In this document: piece after piece, positions 24,376 to 32,872 of the stretch | Numbering within the stretch: position 1 is the stretch's first letter | How the letters are laid out: every line of letters starts with the position of its first letter | DNA from: Rhodobacter sp. NTK016B | GTDB taxonomy: Bacteria > Pseudomonadota > Alphaproteobacteria > Rhodobacterales > Rhodobacteraceae | Assembly: GCF_017303295.1 (NCBI RefSeq) | Contig: NZ_JAFKOK010000013.1 | Location: 62,001-126,000 of the forward strand | DNA: 64,000 nucleotides | Direction of reading: 5' to 3' | The notes under the pieces: model-generated | Databases searched by the model: none | What the model saw: the letters and a program-made list of their open reading frames with translations, nothing else | Told to the model about the DNA's origin: nothing | Translations under genes and position numbers: made by a program

Positions 24376-25359
24376 TTACAGGAAGCCCATCGTGCGCATC
24401 AGGTCGCCGATTTCCTGCTCCTGCGCTTCGAGGAAGGTGCTGAACTCGTCCCCCGGATGGAAGATGTTCACCCAGCCATTGCGCGAACGGACCACTTCCC
24501 AGGCGTCGGTGTCGTACATGGCCTCGAAGGCCGCGATGTACTGCGCGACGCGCTCGTCCGAGGTGCCCGGAGCGGCGAAGAAACCGCGCCAGTTGACGAA
24601 GGTCGTGTCGATGCCCTGCTCGATGAAGGTGCGGGCGCTGTCATAGGCCGGGACGCGCTCTTCAGCGGTCACGCCAAGGATGCGGACCTCGTCCTGCTCG
24701 GCCAACGCGATGGCTTCCGAGAAGCCCGTCGACAGCGCGTCGATCTCGCCCGAAAGCAAACCCGCCATCGCCTCGCCACCCGCGTCATAGGGGATGTAAT
24801 TGACCGCGATCGGGTCCTCGCCCGCCGCCTGCATCACCATCGCCGCAACCAGATGGTCCATGCCGCCCGGCACCGAGCCGCCACCGATGGCGAAATCGTC
24901 GCCCTGATCGTGATACACCGACAGCAGGCCCGCCATGTCCTGAATGGGCGAATCCGCCGGCACGACGATGGCGGCGTAATCGCCGATGGTGCCAGCAACC
25001 AGCGTCAGGTCGCGAAAGCTCTGCGGGAAGACCCCGGTCAGCGAGCGGATGATGATCGGCGTCGAATTGACCATCAGCGTGTTGTCGAGGCTCTCGGCAT
25101 TCTCGATCATGTAGCCGATCGCCACGCCCCCGCCGCCGCCCGACATGTTCTCGTAGCTGGCCGACCCGACCAGACCGGATTCGGTCAGCGCCTCGCCCGT
25201 GCCGCGCGCGGTTCCGTCCCAGCCGCCGCCGGCGCCGCCGGGAACCACGAAATGCAGGCTTTCGAGAATCTGGTGATCGTCGGCCTTGGCCATACCGGAC
25301 ACGGCCAGCGTTGCCGCAGCAGCGGCCATCACGACCCGGCGGGTCATGTACATGTTCAT
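24376..25359 (-). CDS. tctC: Tripartite tricarboxylate transporter, periplasmic binding protein TctC (Bug family)
   Basis: Periplasmic receptor of 327 residues with signal peptide MNMYMTRRVVMAAAAATLAVSGMAKA. Mature features of TctC/Bug proteins: LHFVVPGGAGGGWDGTARG (ligand loop 1), SYENMSGGGGGVAIGYM, IVVPADSPIQDMAGLL, IGGGSVPGGMDHLVAAMVM, VNYIPYDAGGEAMAGLLSG and VNWRGFFAAPGTSDERV. The glycine-rich loop GGAGGGWD differs from the PxG(S/G)xD form in many Bug proteins and may mark a distinct ligand. The start at 25359 has a GGGAGGA site. It faces the tctD gene across a 110-bp divergent promoter region. Confidence 0.93.
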   Translation of the reverse strand: MNMYMTRRVVMAAAAATLAVSGMAKADDHQILESLHFVVPGGAGGGWDGTARGTGEALTESGLVGSASYENMSGGGGGVAIGYMIENAESLDNTLMVNSTPIIIRSLTGVFPQSFRDLTLVAGTIGDYAAIVVPADSPIQDMAGLLSVYHDQGDDFAIGGGSVPGGMDHLVAAMVMQAAGEDPIAVNYIPYDAGGEAMAGLLSGEIDALSTGFSEAIALAEQDEVRILGVTAEERVPAYDSARTFIEQGIDTTFVNWRGFFAAPGTSDERVAQYIAAFEAMYDTDAWEVVRSRNGWVNIFHPGDEFSTFLEAQEQEIGDLMRTMGFL

Positions 25360-25423
25360 CTGGAATCCTCCCATTTGACAGGCTGCTCCTCGCCGCCCAT
25401 GCTCAGACACCATGCACATGAAG

Positions 25424-25441
25424 CTGACACGGGCCTGACAC
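25424..25441. promoter_or_regulatory. Putative TctD operator
   Basis: Between tctC (leftward) and tctD (rightward) lies CTGACACGGGCCTGACAC: two identical CTGACAC half-sites 11 bp apart, the geometry expected for an OmpR-family regulator such as TctD. It is about 65 bp before the tctC start. The similarity to the CTGA repeats at 1869 and 3036 suggests related DNA recognition by two paralogous regulators. Confidence 0.5.
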
Positions 25442-25469
25442 AGGCGTGATTCTCGGCAAAGGAGGTCGG

Positions 25470-26129
25470 GTGCGTTATCTTCTGGTCGAGGACAATCACG
25501 AGCTGGCCGAGGCCGTGATCAACCGGTTGGGCCTTGACGGACACGCGGTCGACCATGCCGGAACCCTTACCGAGGCCGAGGACTGGCTCGCCGCGACGGG
25601 CTACGATCTGATCTTGCTCGACGTGATGCTGCCCGATGGCGACGGGCGCGATTTTCTGGCCCGCAGCCGCGCACGGATCGAAACCCCGGTCATCATGCTG
25701 ACCGCGCGCAGTCAAGTTTCCGACCGCGTGGGCGCGCTGGATCAGGGGGCCGATGACTACATCACCAAGCCCTTCGATTTCGAGGAACTCGAAGCCCGTT
25801 GTCGCGCCGTCCTGCGCCGCCGGGGCGGATCCGCGCGCAACGAGATCACGCTGGGCGAGGCCGTGTTCGACCCGATGGCGGGCACGCTGCGCCACGGCGA
25901 TGTCAGCGTCGAGCTGCGCAACCGCGAGATCCGCCTGCTCGAGATCTTCGCCCGCCATACCGGGCAGATCCTGTCGAAGGGTCAGCTCATGGACCGCCTG
26001 TTCTCGTTCGACGCTGATGTCACCGAGAACGCGATCGAGGTCTATGTCGGCCGCCTGCGCCGCCGCATCGAGGGCATGGGCGTGCGGATCGAGACGGTCC
26101 GCGGGCTCGGCTACCGGATGGAAACCTGA
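25470..26129 (+). CDS. tctD: TctD-type response regulator (OmpR family)
   Basis: Regulator of 219 residues. The receiver starts VRYLLVEDNHELAEAV with phospho-acceptor Asp in DLILLDVMLPDGDG, the switch Thr in MLTARSQVSDRV and Lys in DDYITKPFDF. The winged helix includes LRNREIRLLEIFARHTGQILSKGQLMDRLF and ends ETVRGLGYRMET. The start is a GTG at 25470 preceded by a near-perfect AAAGGAGGT; an upstream GTG at 25446 would place that ribosome site inside the gene. It sits divergent from tctC and one base before the kinase gene, so control of the tricarboxylate transporter is the expected role. Confidence 0.92.
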   Translation: MRYLLVEDNHELAEAVINRLGLDGHAVDHAGTLTEAEDWLAATGYDLILLDVMLPDGDGRDFLARSRARIETPVIMLTARSQVSDRVGALDQGADDYITKPFDFEELEARCRAVLRRRGGSARNEITLGEAVFDPMAGTLRHGDVSVELRNREIRLLEIFARHTGQILSKGQLMDRLFSFDADVTENAIEVYVGRLRRRIEGMGVRIETVRGLGYRMET

Positions 26130-26130
26130 C

Positions 26131-27504
26131 ATGTGGCGCACGGCCTCGATCTGGCAGCGGCTGACGCTGCTGCTGGCCGGTGTCGCGGCGCTGCTGTCGC
26201 TTCTGTCATGGGGCATGGTCAGCGCGCTGGCGCGCGAGGCAGCCGAACGCACGCAGGACAACGTGCTGGCCGCCTCGGCCACAATCATCGCCGAAACCCT
26301 GCGCAGCGAACAGGGCGAGGTGCGGCTGGAACTGCCCTACTCTGCCTTCTCGATGCTGGGCGCGATCAGCGAGGACCGGGTGTTTTACCGCGTCACCGCC
26401 GATGACCGGCTGCTGACCGGCTATACCGACCTTCCCGTGCCGCGTCCGCCCGCCAGCGGCAACAGCCGCGTCGGCTTCGAGACCGCAGAGTTCCGCGGCG
26501 AGGCGGTGCGCATGGCCAGCGTGACCCGGCAGATCCTTGCGGGCAGCGCGCCGGTCGCCGTGACCGTCACCGTGGCGCAGACCCGCGCGGGTGTCTCGGC
26601 CATCGCCAGCGCCCTGTCGCGCACGGCGGCGATGCTGTCGGTGGCGTTCTTCGTGGTGGCCGTGGGTTTGTCCGCCTTTGCCGCGCGCGCCTCGCTGCGG
26701 CCGCTCAACGAGATCGCCGCCGCCGTCGCCCGGCGCGGCCCGTCCGACCTGCGCCCGCTGCGCCGCAATGCCCCCGCCGAACTGGCGCCGCTTCTGACAT
26801 CACTCAACCGGCTGATGGAGCGGCTGGGCCTGTCGATCCGCCGCTCGGAGGATTTCATCGCCGAAGCCGCCCACCGCGTGCGCACGCCTCTGGCCACCGT
26901 GCGCGCGCAGGCCGAGGTCGCGCTGCGATCGGTCGAGGATGAAGACACCAAGCAGCGCCTGCGCCGGATGATCCGCGCGGTCGACGAAAGTTCGCGTTCG
27001 GCCGGGCAGCTGCTGGACCACGCGACCGTCGCCTACCGCGCCGACGATCTGGCCCGCAGCCGTATCGACCTGGCCGCGCTGGCCGCCCGCACCGCCGAGG
27101 CGCTGTCGCCCACCGCCGCGCTGCGCGACATCACGCTCCGGCTCGATACAAGGCCAGCCGAGGTGACCGCGGATGCGGTACTTCTGGACAATGCCCTGCG
27201 CAACGTGCTCGACAATGCGATCAAGTATTCGCCCGAAGATACCTGCGTGACGCTTGCCATCCGCCACGATTCCACCTTCGCACGCATCACCGTCACCGAT
27301 GAAGGCCCCGGTCTGGGCAATGCTGCCGACGGCGATCTGACCGAGCGGTTCCGCCGGGGCGCCAATGCCGAGGGAATCGTCGGTTCGGGGCTGGGGCTGA
27401 CGATTGCACGCGATGTGCTGGTCGCGCATGGCGGGCGGCTGGAACTGGGCGCCGGGCCCGATGGGAGGGGTGCATGCGTATCGCTTGTCTTGCCGTTGTC
27501 CTGA
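26131..27504 (+). CDS. tctE: TctE-type sensor histidine kinase
   Basis: Membrane kinase of 457 residues: N-terminal helix (LTLLLAGVAALLSLLSWGMVSAL), a periplasmic domain of about 140 residues typical of TctE/2CSK_N kinases, a second helix (MLSVAFFVVAVGLSAFAARA), HAMP-like segment, H-box FIAEAAHRVRTPLATV, N-box LRNVLDNAIKYSPE and G-boxes (TDEGPGLG, GSGLGLTIARDVLV). The residue after the phospho-His is Arg, not the usual acidic or Gln residue; this position influences phosphatase activity in other kinases. It overlaps the following binding-protein gene by 31 bp, and the three are probably one operon. Confidence 0.92.
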   Translation: MWRTASIWQRLTLLLAGVAALLSLLSWGMVSALAREAAERTQDNVLAASATIIAETLRSEQGEVRLELPYSAFSMLGAISEDRVFYRVTADDRLLTGYTDLPVPRPPASGNSRVGFETAEFRGEAVRMASVTRQILAGSAPVAVTVTVAQTRAGVSAIASALSRTAAMLSVAFFVVAVGLSAFAARASLRPLNEIAAAVARRGPSDLRPLRRNAPAELAPLLTSLNRLMERLGLSIRRSEDFIAEAAHRVRTPLATVRAQAEVALRSVEDEDTKQRLRRMIRAVDESSRSAGQLLDHATVAYRADDLARSRIDLAALAARTAEALSPTAALRDITLRLDTRPAEVTADAVLLDNALRNVLDNAIKYSPEDTCVTLAIRHDSTFARITVTDEGPGLGNAADGDLTERFRRGANAEGIVGSGLGLTIARDVLVAHGGRLELGAGPDGRGACVSLVLPLS

Positions 27505-28499
27505 GCCTGTGGGCGGTCGTCGCGCCCGCCTACGAGCTTGAGGATCACAGCCGCATCGATGGGACCGGCCCCCGCGTTCTGCGCATCCTGTCCACCGCCG
27601 ATCTTGATGTCTTCGCGCCCTATCTCGACGCGTTCCATCAGGCCTATCCGCAGATCACGCTGGATTACGCGGTCGCTTCGTCCTCGGAACTGCATCGCGC
27701 GATCCGCGAAGACGCGTCCTTCGATCTGGTGATCTCATCGGCGATGGACCTGCAATTCCAGCTGGTCAATGACGGCTATGCGCGCAGTCACGAGTCGGTC
27801 CTGGCCGATGCTTTGCCGGTCTGGGCCCGCTGGCGCGACCAGATCTTCGCCTTCACCACCGAACCCGCCGTCGTGGTGATCTCGACCGAGCGTTTCGCGG
27901 GCCTCAGCATTCCCGCGACGCGGCAGGAACTGACGGCGATCCTGCGCGATCATCCCGAGCGGTTTCAGGGCGCGGTCGGCACCTATGACGTGCGCGAAAG
28001 CGGACTGGGCTATCTGTTCGCGACGCAGGAATCGCGCGCAACCGATGCCTATTGGCGGCTGTCCGAGGTGATGGGACGGCTGGCGCCCCGACTTTATTGC
28101 TGCTCGAGCGCGATGATCGACGATGTGCTCTCGGGGCGTCTGGCGCTGGCTTACAACGTGCTGGGAAGCTACGCGGCGGACCGGTTGGCGCGGGGGTCAG
28201 GGGGGCGGCTGCAGATCTTGCGGATGACCGATTTCTCAAATGTCATCCTGCGCACCGCTTTCATCACGCGCAGCGCCGAAGAGCCGGAAGCGGCGGGATG
28301 GTTTCTGGACCTGCTTCTGAGTATCGGCCTGCGCGACACGCCGGGGCCGTGGCCGCTGCCCCCGGTCGGCGACGGGTCCGAGGATCTGGGCAGCGTCTTC
28401 GGCCCGATCCGGCTGGGCCCTGCGCTGATGGTTTATCTGGACCCGCTGAACCGTCAGGCCTTCCTGAGCGAATGGCTCGACGCCATCGAACAGCACTGA
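27474..28499 (+). CDS. Periplasmic ABC-type substrate-binding protein linked to the TctDE system
   Basis: Protein of 341 residues with signal peptide MRIACLAVVLSLWAVVAPAYA-like. The mature part has the type-II binding-protein layout of Fe/polyamine-type receptors: LRILSTADLDVFAPYLDAFHQAYPQITLDY, FDLVISSAMDLQFQLVNDGYA, then a hinge and LALAYNVLGSYAADR. No permease or ATPase gene accompanies it. It starts inside the kinase gene and so is translationally coupled, suggesting it delivers ligand information to TctE rather than feeding an ABC importer. The sensor role is an inference from gene order. Confidence 0.8.
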   Translation: MRIACLAVVLSLWAVVAPAYELEDHSRIDGTGPRVLRILSTADLDVFAPYLDAFHQAYPQITLDYAVASSSELHRAIREDASFDLVISSAMDLQFQLVNDGYARSHESVLADALPVWARWRDQIFAFTTEPAVVVISTERFAGLSIPATRQELTAILRDHPERFQGAVGTYDVRESGLGYLFATQESRATDAYWRLSEVMGRLAPRLYCCSSAMIDDVLSGRLALAYNVLGSYAADRLARGSGGRLQILRMTDFSNVILRTAFITRSAEEPEAAGWFLDLLLSIGLRDTPGPWPLPPVGDGSEDLGSVFGPIRLGPALMVYLDPLNRQAFLSEWLDAIEQH

Positions 28500-28551
28500 G
28501 TCATTCTGATATTCGCGCACTATCGAAATTTGGTCCGGAGAATGTTTGGCG

Positions 28552-29604
28552 CTAGGCTTTTGCCGCGCGAAGCTCCTGCGCCAGCACGGCAACCAAGTCC
28601 GCCGCCGGAAGCGACCGCGCCAGCGGCGCGCCCTGCCCGGCCCAATACGCCCCGAACCCGGTCTCGCCCCGCGCCTTGGCCGCCGCGTGCAGCGCTTTCC
28701 CGGCGTCATAGGCAATCGGATAGGCGGGCGGCTGTCCCGCAAATCCCCTGCCCGTGGCCTGCGTGAACCGATTGGCCAGCGCGCGCGCCGGGCGACCGGA
28801 AATCACCGAGGTCAGACAGGTATGATGGCCCGCTGCGCTGCGCAGGGCTTGCCGGTGGGCGGGTTCTGCGCTCGTCTCCGGGCAGTCGATGAAAGCGGTC
28901 CCAAGCTGGGCCGCCACCGCGCCCAGATCCAGCGCCGCTGCAATGCCCGCCCCGTCCATGATCCCCCCGGCGGCGATGACCGGCAGCCCCGCGCGCGCCA
29001 CCAGAAGCCGGGTCAGTGCGAAGGTCCCAAGCTGCGGATCCGTTTGCGTGTCATCGAAGAGGCCGCGATGCCCGCCCGCCTCGATCCCCTGCGCGACGAT
29101 ACCGTCGATCCCGGCAGCCTTGATGCGCCGGGTTTCGTCGAGATTGGTCGCGGTCGCCAACAGCGTGATCCCGGCATCCTGCAAAGCGGCAATCGCGTCC
29201 GCCCCGGGCAGACCGAAGTGAAAGCTCACCACCGCAGGCCGCATCTCGATCAGCAAAGCCAGCAGGGCGGGATTGTCGTTGAAGCTTTGGTAGATAACGC
29301 GCAGCTCTGCCGGAGGCTCGGCACCGAATTCAGCGAAAAGCGGGCGCATCGCGGAAAGCCATGCGCGCTCGCCCTCGGGGTCGGGTGTCGGGGACGCATG
29401 GGTGAAGACGTTGACGTTGAAGGGCCGGTCCGTCGCCTGTTTGGTCTCGGCGATCATGCGGCGCGCGCCGGCAAGGTCGCTCGCCCCGATACCGATCGCC
29501 CCCAGCCCGCCTGCGTTCGACACAGCAGCAGCCAGTTGCGGGGTCGAGACGCCCGCCATCGGGGCTTGCAGGATCGGATGAATGAGGCCGAGCTTGTCCA
29601 GCAT
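28552..29604 (-). CDS. Nitronate monooxygenase / 2-nitropropane dioxygenase-like flavoprotein
   Basis: FMN-dependent TIM-barrel protein of 350 residues. Family features: [30 protein letters not shown] at the start, [26 protein letters not shown] (FMN phosphate loop), [33 protein letters not shown], and late [15 protein letters not shown]. Enzymes of this group oxidise alkyl nitronates, including the toxin propionate 3-nitronate; related proteins have other oxidative roles. It is divergent from a LysR regulator that starts 119 bp away and may control it. Confidence 0.9.
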   Translation of the reverse strand: MLDKLGLIHPILQAPMAGVSTPQLAAAVSNAGGLGAIGIGASDLAGARRMIAETKQATDRPFNVNVFTHASPTPDPEGERAWLSAMRPLFAEFGAEPPAELRVIYQSFNDNPALLALLIEMRPAVVSFHFGLPGADAIAALQDAGITLLATATNLDETRRIKAAGIDGIVAQGIEAGGHRGLFDDTQTDPQLGTFALTRLLVARAGLPVIAAGGIMDGAGIAAALDLGAVAAQLGTAFIDCPETSAEPAHRQALRSAAGHHTCLTSVISGRPARALANRFTQATGRGFAGQPPAYPIAYDAGKALHAAAKARGETGFGAYWAGQGAPLARSLPAADLVAVLAQELRAAKA

Positions 29605-29722
29605 GAGACGTCCTTTCCGGGCGCAGCGCGCACATAATCATTCCCTTTATGGGAACCATATTTGACACTTGTTATCAATTACAGAATATAAGGCGCAAGA
29701 TATTCGCTTCAGGAAAACACCC

Positions 29723-30595
29723 ATGGATCTTGCGACCCTGACCGTCTTTCGCGCCGTCGCGCGCGAAGAAGGTGTCACCCGCGCCGCCGATCTTCTGGGG
29801 CGCGCGCCGTCCAACGTGACCACGCGCATCCAGCAGCTTGAGGCCGAACTGGGCACGCCGCTTTTCGACCGGCACCGCAAACGCATGGTCTTGTCCGAGG
29901 ACGGGCGCCTGTTCCTTGATTATGCCGAGCGCATCCTCGCCCTTGCCGATGAGGCGCGCCAGCGGCTGGATCCCTCTCGCCCGAGCGGCACGCTGCGCAT
30001 CGGCGCCATGGAAAGCACGCTTGCCAGCCGCCTGACCGCGCCGCTGTCCCGGTTCAGCCGCGACTGGCCCGATGTGACGCTCGAAGTGACCTCGGGTCCC
30101 AGCGGAGCGCTTACCGATGCGCTGCTGGCGGGACGGATCGACGGTGCGCTGGTTGCCTTCGCGCCCGGTGATGACCATCCAAGGCGCGAGGCTCTGGACG
30201 CGACGCCGCTTTTTCGTGAAGAGCTGGTACTGTTGCTGCCACCGGACCACCCTGAGATACGCGGCCCCGCCGATCTTCGGCTGAGAACCCTCGCCGCCTT
30301 CGCCCCCGGCTGCACCTATCGCGCCGTGGCCGAGGACTGGCTGGCATCCGCAGGCGGCCCTTTCCGGGTGCAAGAGGTGCCGTCCTATCACGCGATGTAC
30401 GGATGTACCGCGGCGGGCGCCTGCGTCAGCATCATGCCCCGAAGCGTCGTCGCGCTCATGGCGCAGCCCGCATCTCTGCATGCCGTGCCGGTGGCGGACA
30501 TCGTGACCCATCTGATTTGCCGCAGCGGCTACGACACAGCTGCGTATCGCGCATTCCGCGCCTGCCTTGTCGAAGAGGCAGGCGCGGAAACTTAG
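29723..30595 (+). CDS. LysR-family transcriptional regulator
   Basis: Regulator of 290 residues with an N-terminal winged helix (MDLATLTVFRAVAREEGVTRAADLLGRAPSNVTTRIQQLEAELGTPLF) and a C-terminal periplasmic-binding-like effector domain (GTLRIGAMESTLASRLTAPLSRF, then the hinge). The start at 29723 has AGGA 8 bp upstream; a longer reading from 29669 adds residues outside the family pattern. The arrangement, divergent from the nitronate monooxygenase gene, is the classic LysR layout and suggests that gene as target. It ends 13 bp from the convergent adenosine deaminase stop. Confidence 0.92.
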   Translation: MDLATLTVFRAVAREEGVTRAADLLGRAPSNVTTRIQQLEAELGTPLFDRHRKRMVLSEDGRLFLDYAERILALADEARQRLDPSRPSGTLRIGAMESTLASRLTAPLSRFSRDWPDVTLEVTSGPSGALTDALLAGRIDGALVAFAPGDDHPRREALDATPLFREELVLLLPPDHPEIRGPADLRLRTLAAFAPGCTYRAVAEDWLASAGGPFRVQEVPSYHAMYGCTAAGACVSIMPRSVVALMAQPASLHAVPVADIVTHLICRSGYDTAAYRAFRACLVEEAGAET

Positions 30596-30607
30596 ACGGG
30601 CCTACGC

Positions 30608-31615
30608 TTACGCCCCGGCGATCAGGGCGTCGATTTCCCCCGACCATTCAGCGGCGAGCCGCGTTTTCTCGGCCTCGGGCAGCCAGCTCTTGGCAAGCCC
30701 GGTCAGGACGGAGCCCTTCAGCGCCTCCAGCGAGAACCCAAGGTCGCGATGCGCGATCTCGTATTCTTTGGCGAGCGTGGTCGAGAAGAACGGTGGATCG
30801 TCGGAATTGATCGTCACCGCAAGGCCCGCTTCGTGCATCCGGCGGATCGGATGGCGGGGATCGGTCAGGTCGCGCCACGGCGTGGTGTAGATCGTTGTCG
30901 TCGGACAGCAGGTGAACAGGATACCCGCGTCGCGGCACCGGGCGACCAGATCGGGATCGTCCATCACCGCGTAACCGTGGTCGATCCGCTGGCATTCCAG
31001 CGCTTCGATCGAGCCGCGCACATAGGCCGCTGGCCCGCCCTCGCCCGCATGGGCGCTGACCTGCAACCCCTCGGCCCGCGCCCGGGCGAAGACCGGCGCG
31101 AAGGGTTCGGGCGGAAACGGGGCCTCGTTGTAATCAAGGCCGATCCCCGCCATCGCGTCGCAGCGCTGCGCGAGACAGGCGTCGAGATACGCCATCGCCG
31201 CCTCGGGCCCCTGTTCGCGGTTGATGCCGGGGGCGAACAGCGCGCTCAGGCCGATTGTCTCGCGCGCCTGCGCGATGCCTGCGCGGATGCCGGCGAACTG
31301 TGTGGCGAAGGGGATGCCTTCATGGGCGTGGGGGCTGATGAAGAATTCGACATGGCGCGCGCCCGAAGCGTGGCATTCGCGCAGCATCTCGAAAGTGACG
31401 CGCTGAAAATCCTCTTCGGTCACAACGGCCTGACAGATGCGGCCATACATCGCCAGAAACTCGGACAGGTCGGCATAGGAATACAGATCCTCTGGCTTCG
31501 CGCCCAGATCGACGCCGTTCTTTTCGGCCAGTTCGGCGGCGGTGCCGGGCAGGATCGCCCCTTCGAGATGAAGGTGAAGCTCGGCCTTGGGCCAGAGGGC
31601 GAAATTGGGGGTCAT
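30608..31615 (-). CDS. Adenosine deaminase (or adenine deaminase)
   Basis: Zinc hydrolase of 335 residues converting adenosine to inosine, or adenine to hypoxanthine in some members. Metal and catalytic motifs: AELHLHLEGAI (His14, His16), SAHAGEGGPAAYV (His and the catalytic Glu), QRIDHGYAVMDD (His), and TINSDDPPFFSTTLAKEY (Asp pair). The ATG at 31615 follows AAGGACA; an upstream start would add 30 residues outside the family. The CPTTTIYTTPW segment (TTTI where many adenosine deaminases have SN) leaves the choice between adenosine and adenine open. Confidence 0.9.
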   Translation of the reverse strand: MTPNFALWPKAELHLHLEGAILPGTAAELAEKNGVDLGAKPEDLYSYADLSEFLAMYGRICQAVVTEEDFQRVTFEMLRECHASGARHVEFFISPHAHEGIPFATQFAGIRAGIAQARETIGLSALFAPGINREQGPEAAMAYLDACLAQRCDAMAGIGLDYNEAPFPPEPFAPVFARARAEGLQVSAHAGEGGPAAYVRGSIEALECQRIDHGYAVMDDPDLVARCRDAGILFTCCPTTTIYTTPWRDLTDPRHPIRRMHEAGLAVTINSDDPPFFSTTLAKEYEIAHRDLGFSLEALKGSVLTGLAKSWLPEAEKTRLAAEWSGEIDALIAGA

Positions 31616-31771
31616 GGGTGATGTCCTTGCGGCTTTGCGCGGCAAGGAAAGGCCGACCGGCAAACGCCCGCAAGCCCGAGGCCGCGAACAAACCGGCGCG
31701 CGCATGGGGGTGCCGAAAAAGCGGGCACAGGGCGGGCCGGGGCCTGCCCCGTGGTCGCCGCCCGAACCGGC

Positions 31772-32698
31772 TCAGGCGTTCTTCGTGGCCTCTTCGACCG
31801 CCAGCTCCGCCATCCTCAGGATACCCTCGCGGGTCTGCGCCACGGCGATGAACCGCGCGGAATGGCAGAACTTCGCGCCCGGGACACCGCTGGCGGCCTC
31901 GAGCGCCTCATCGGCGAGGCCCGCCCAGCCCTTGGGCAGATCCGCGCGGCTCTCGAACGTGTCGGCGCCTTTGCGGATCGTCGTCATCGCCCAATCGCCG
32001 TCGCGCGGATGCACCACGAAGAGCAGATGATCGGCGCCCGCCTTTTCGACCGCCGAACGGAACGGCATACCCATCGGCAGCTCAAGCACCGCCGAGGTAC
32101 CCGCTTCCTCGATCGCGGCCATGACCATGGTTTCGGCGCGCAGCTTCGCCGATCGCGCGCGGATCGCGGCTTCGACAAAGGCACGGGCGACCGGCAGAGC
32201 GTCAAGAAAGGCGCGGTCATCGGCTTCGGGGCTGCGGTCGTCGAAGGCGGGCTTCAGAGACTCCAGCAGCACCGGCAGCGTCAGCCCGGCCAGAGGCCCG
32301 GCAACCGACGGCTCCATCGCGCCATTGTCCATCAGGTCGACGGGCAGGACGAAACCCTGATCGAAGCTCTGATGCAGCGCGTCGATATGGCCGTCGGGCG
32401 TCCCGCCTGCGCGCAGGTAATCGTGACCGAACCGCGCCCAGATCAGCCCGAACGAGCTGTAGGGCTGGCCATCGTCACGCAGCGGGCCGGGGCGCTGATG
32501 ATGGTCGAAGATCCCGGCGGCGGGGTCATAGGCGCGGCCCACATCGTAGATGATCCGCCCCTCGCCCGGTGTGATCCATTCGGGCGCGCGCGAACGGATG
32601 ATCTCGGCCTGCGGAAACAAGCGGCTGAGGATCACGGTCGACAGAAGTTCGTCGGCATGAAAGCCGCCGGAATGGGTAACGAGATGGGTGATGGTCAT
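31772..32698 (-). CDS. MYG1 / UPF0160 family metal-dependent protein
   Basis: Protein of 308 residues starting MTITHLVTHSGGFHADELLSTVIL, the hallmark N-terminus of the MYG1 family (DHH-like phosphoesterase fold), followed by YDVGRAYDPAAGIFDHHQRPG with the DHH motif and the family's late HPRDGDWAMTTIRKG and GWAGLADEALEAASGVPGAKFCHSARF. Family members act as exonucleases in eukaryotes; the bacterial role is not established. An upstream in-frame extension to 32854 is GC-rich and unlike the family. It lies about 155 bp upstream of the adenosine deaminase gene on the same strand. Confidence 0.88.
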   Translation of the reverse strand: MTITHLVTHSGGFHADELLSTVILSRLFPQAEIIRSRAPEWITPGEGRIIYDVGRAYDPAAGIFDHHQRPGPLRDDGQPYSSFGLIWARFGHDYLRAGGTPDGHIDALHQSFDQGFVLPVDLMDNGAMEPSVAGPLAGLTLPVLLESLKPAFDDRSPEADDRAFLDALPVARAFVEAAIRARSAKLRAETMVMAAIEEAGTSAVLELPMGMPFRSAVEKAGADHLLFVVHPRDGDWAMTTIRKGADTFESRADLPKGWAGLADEALEAASGVPGAKFCHSARFIAVAQTREGILRMAELAVEEATKNA

Positions 32699-32822
32699 GG
32701 CGGCCCGCACAAAAATGGGGGCAACCGTACCGCCCCGGAACATCTGTCCGAACCGGGCCAGACGGGCACGGTCGGATTGATGCGGGCTTGCCGTGGATGG
32801 GGGGCGGGTGTCAAGGTGCAAG

Positions 32823-32848
32823 AAGGGGGCGGGATTGCCCCGCCCCCT
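32823..32848 (-). terminator. Hairpin terminator after the ABC importer operon
   Basis: A 9-bp perfect stem GGGGGCGGG / CCCGCCCCC (32825-32833 with 32839-32847) and five-base loop lies just past the leftward permease stop at 32873. On the minus strand it is followed by a moderately T-rich TTCTTGC, so it may act as an intrinsic terminator. Confidence 0.55.
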
Positions 32849-32872
32849 GTGCAAAGCCGCCTCTGAGCGGTC

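Noticed and set aside
23197-25449. 750-residue plus-strand frame opposite tctA/tctB/tctC
   Set aside because: Covers three complete transporter genes on the other strand; no recognisable domain.
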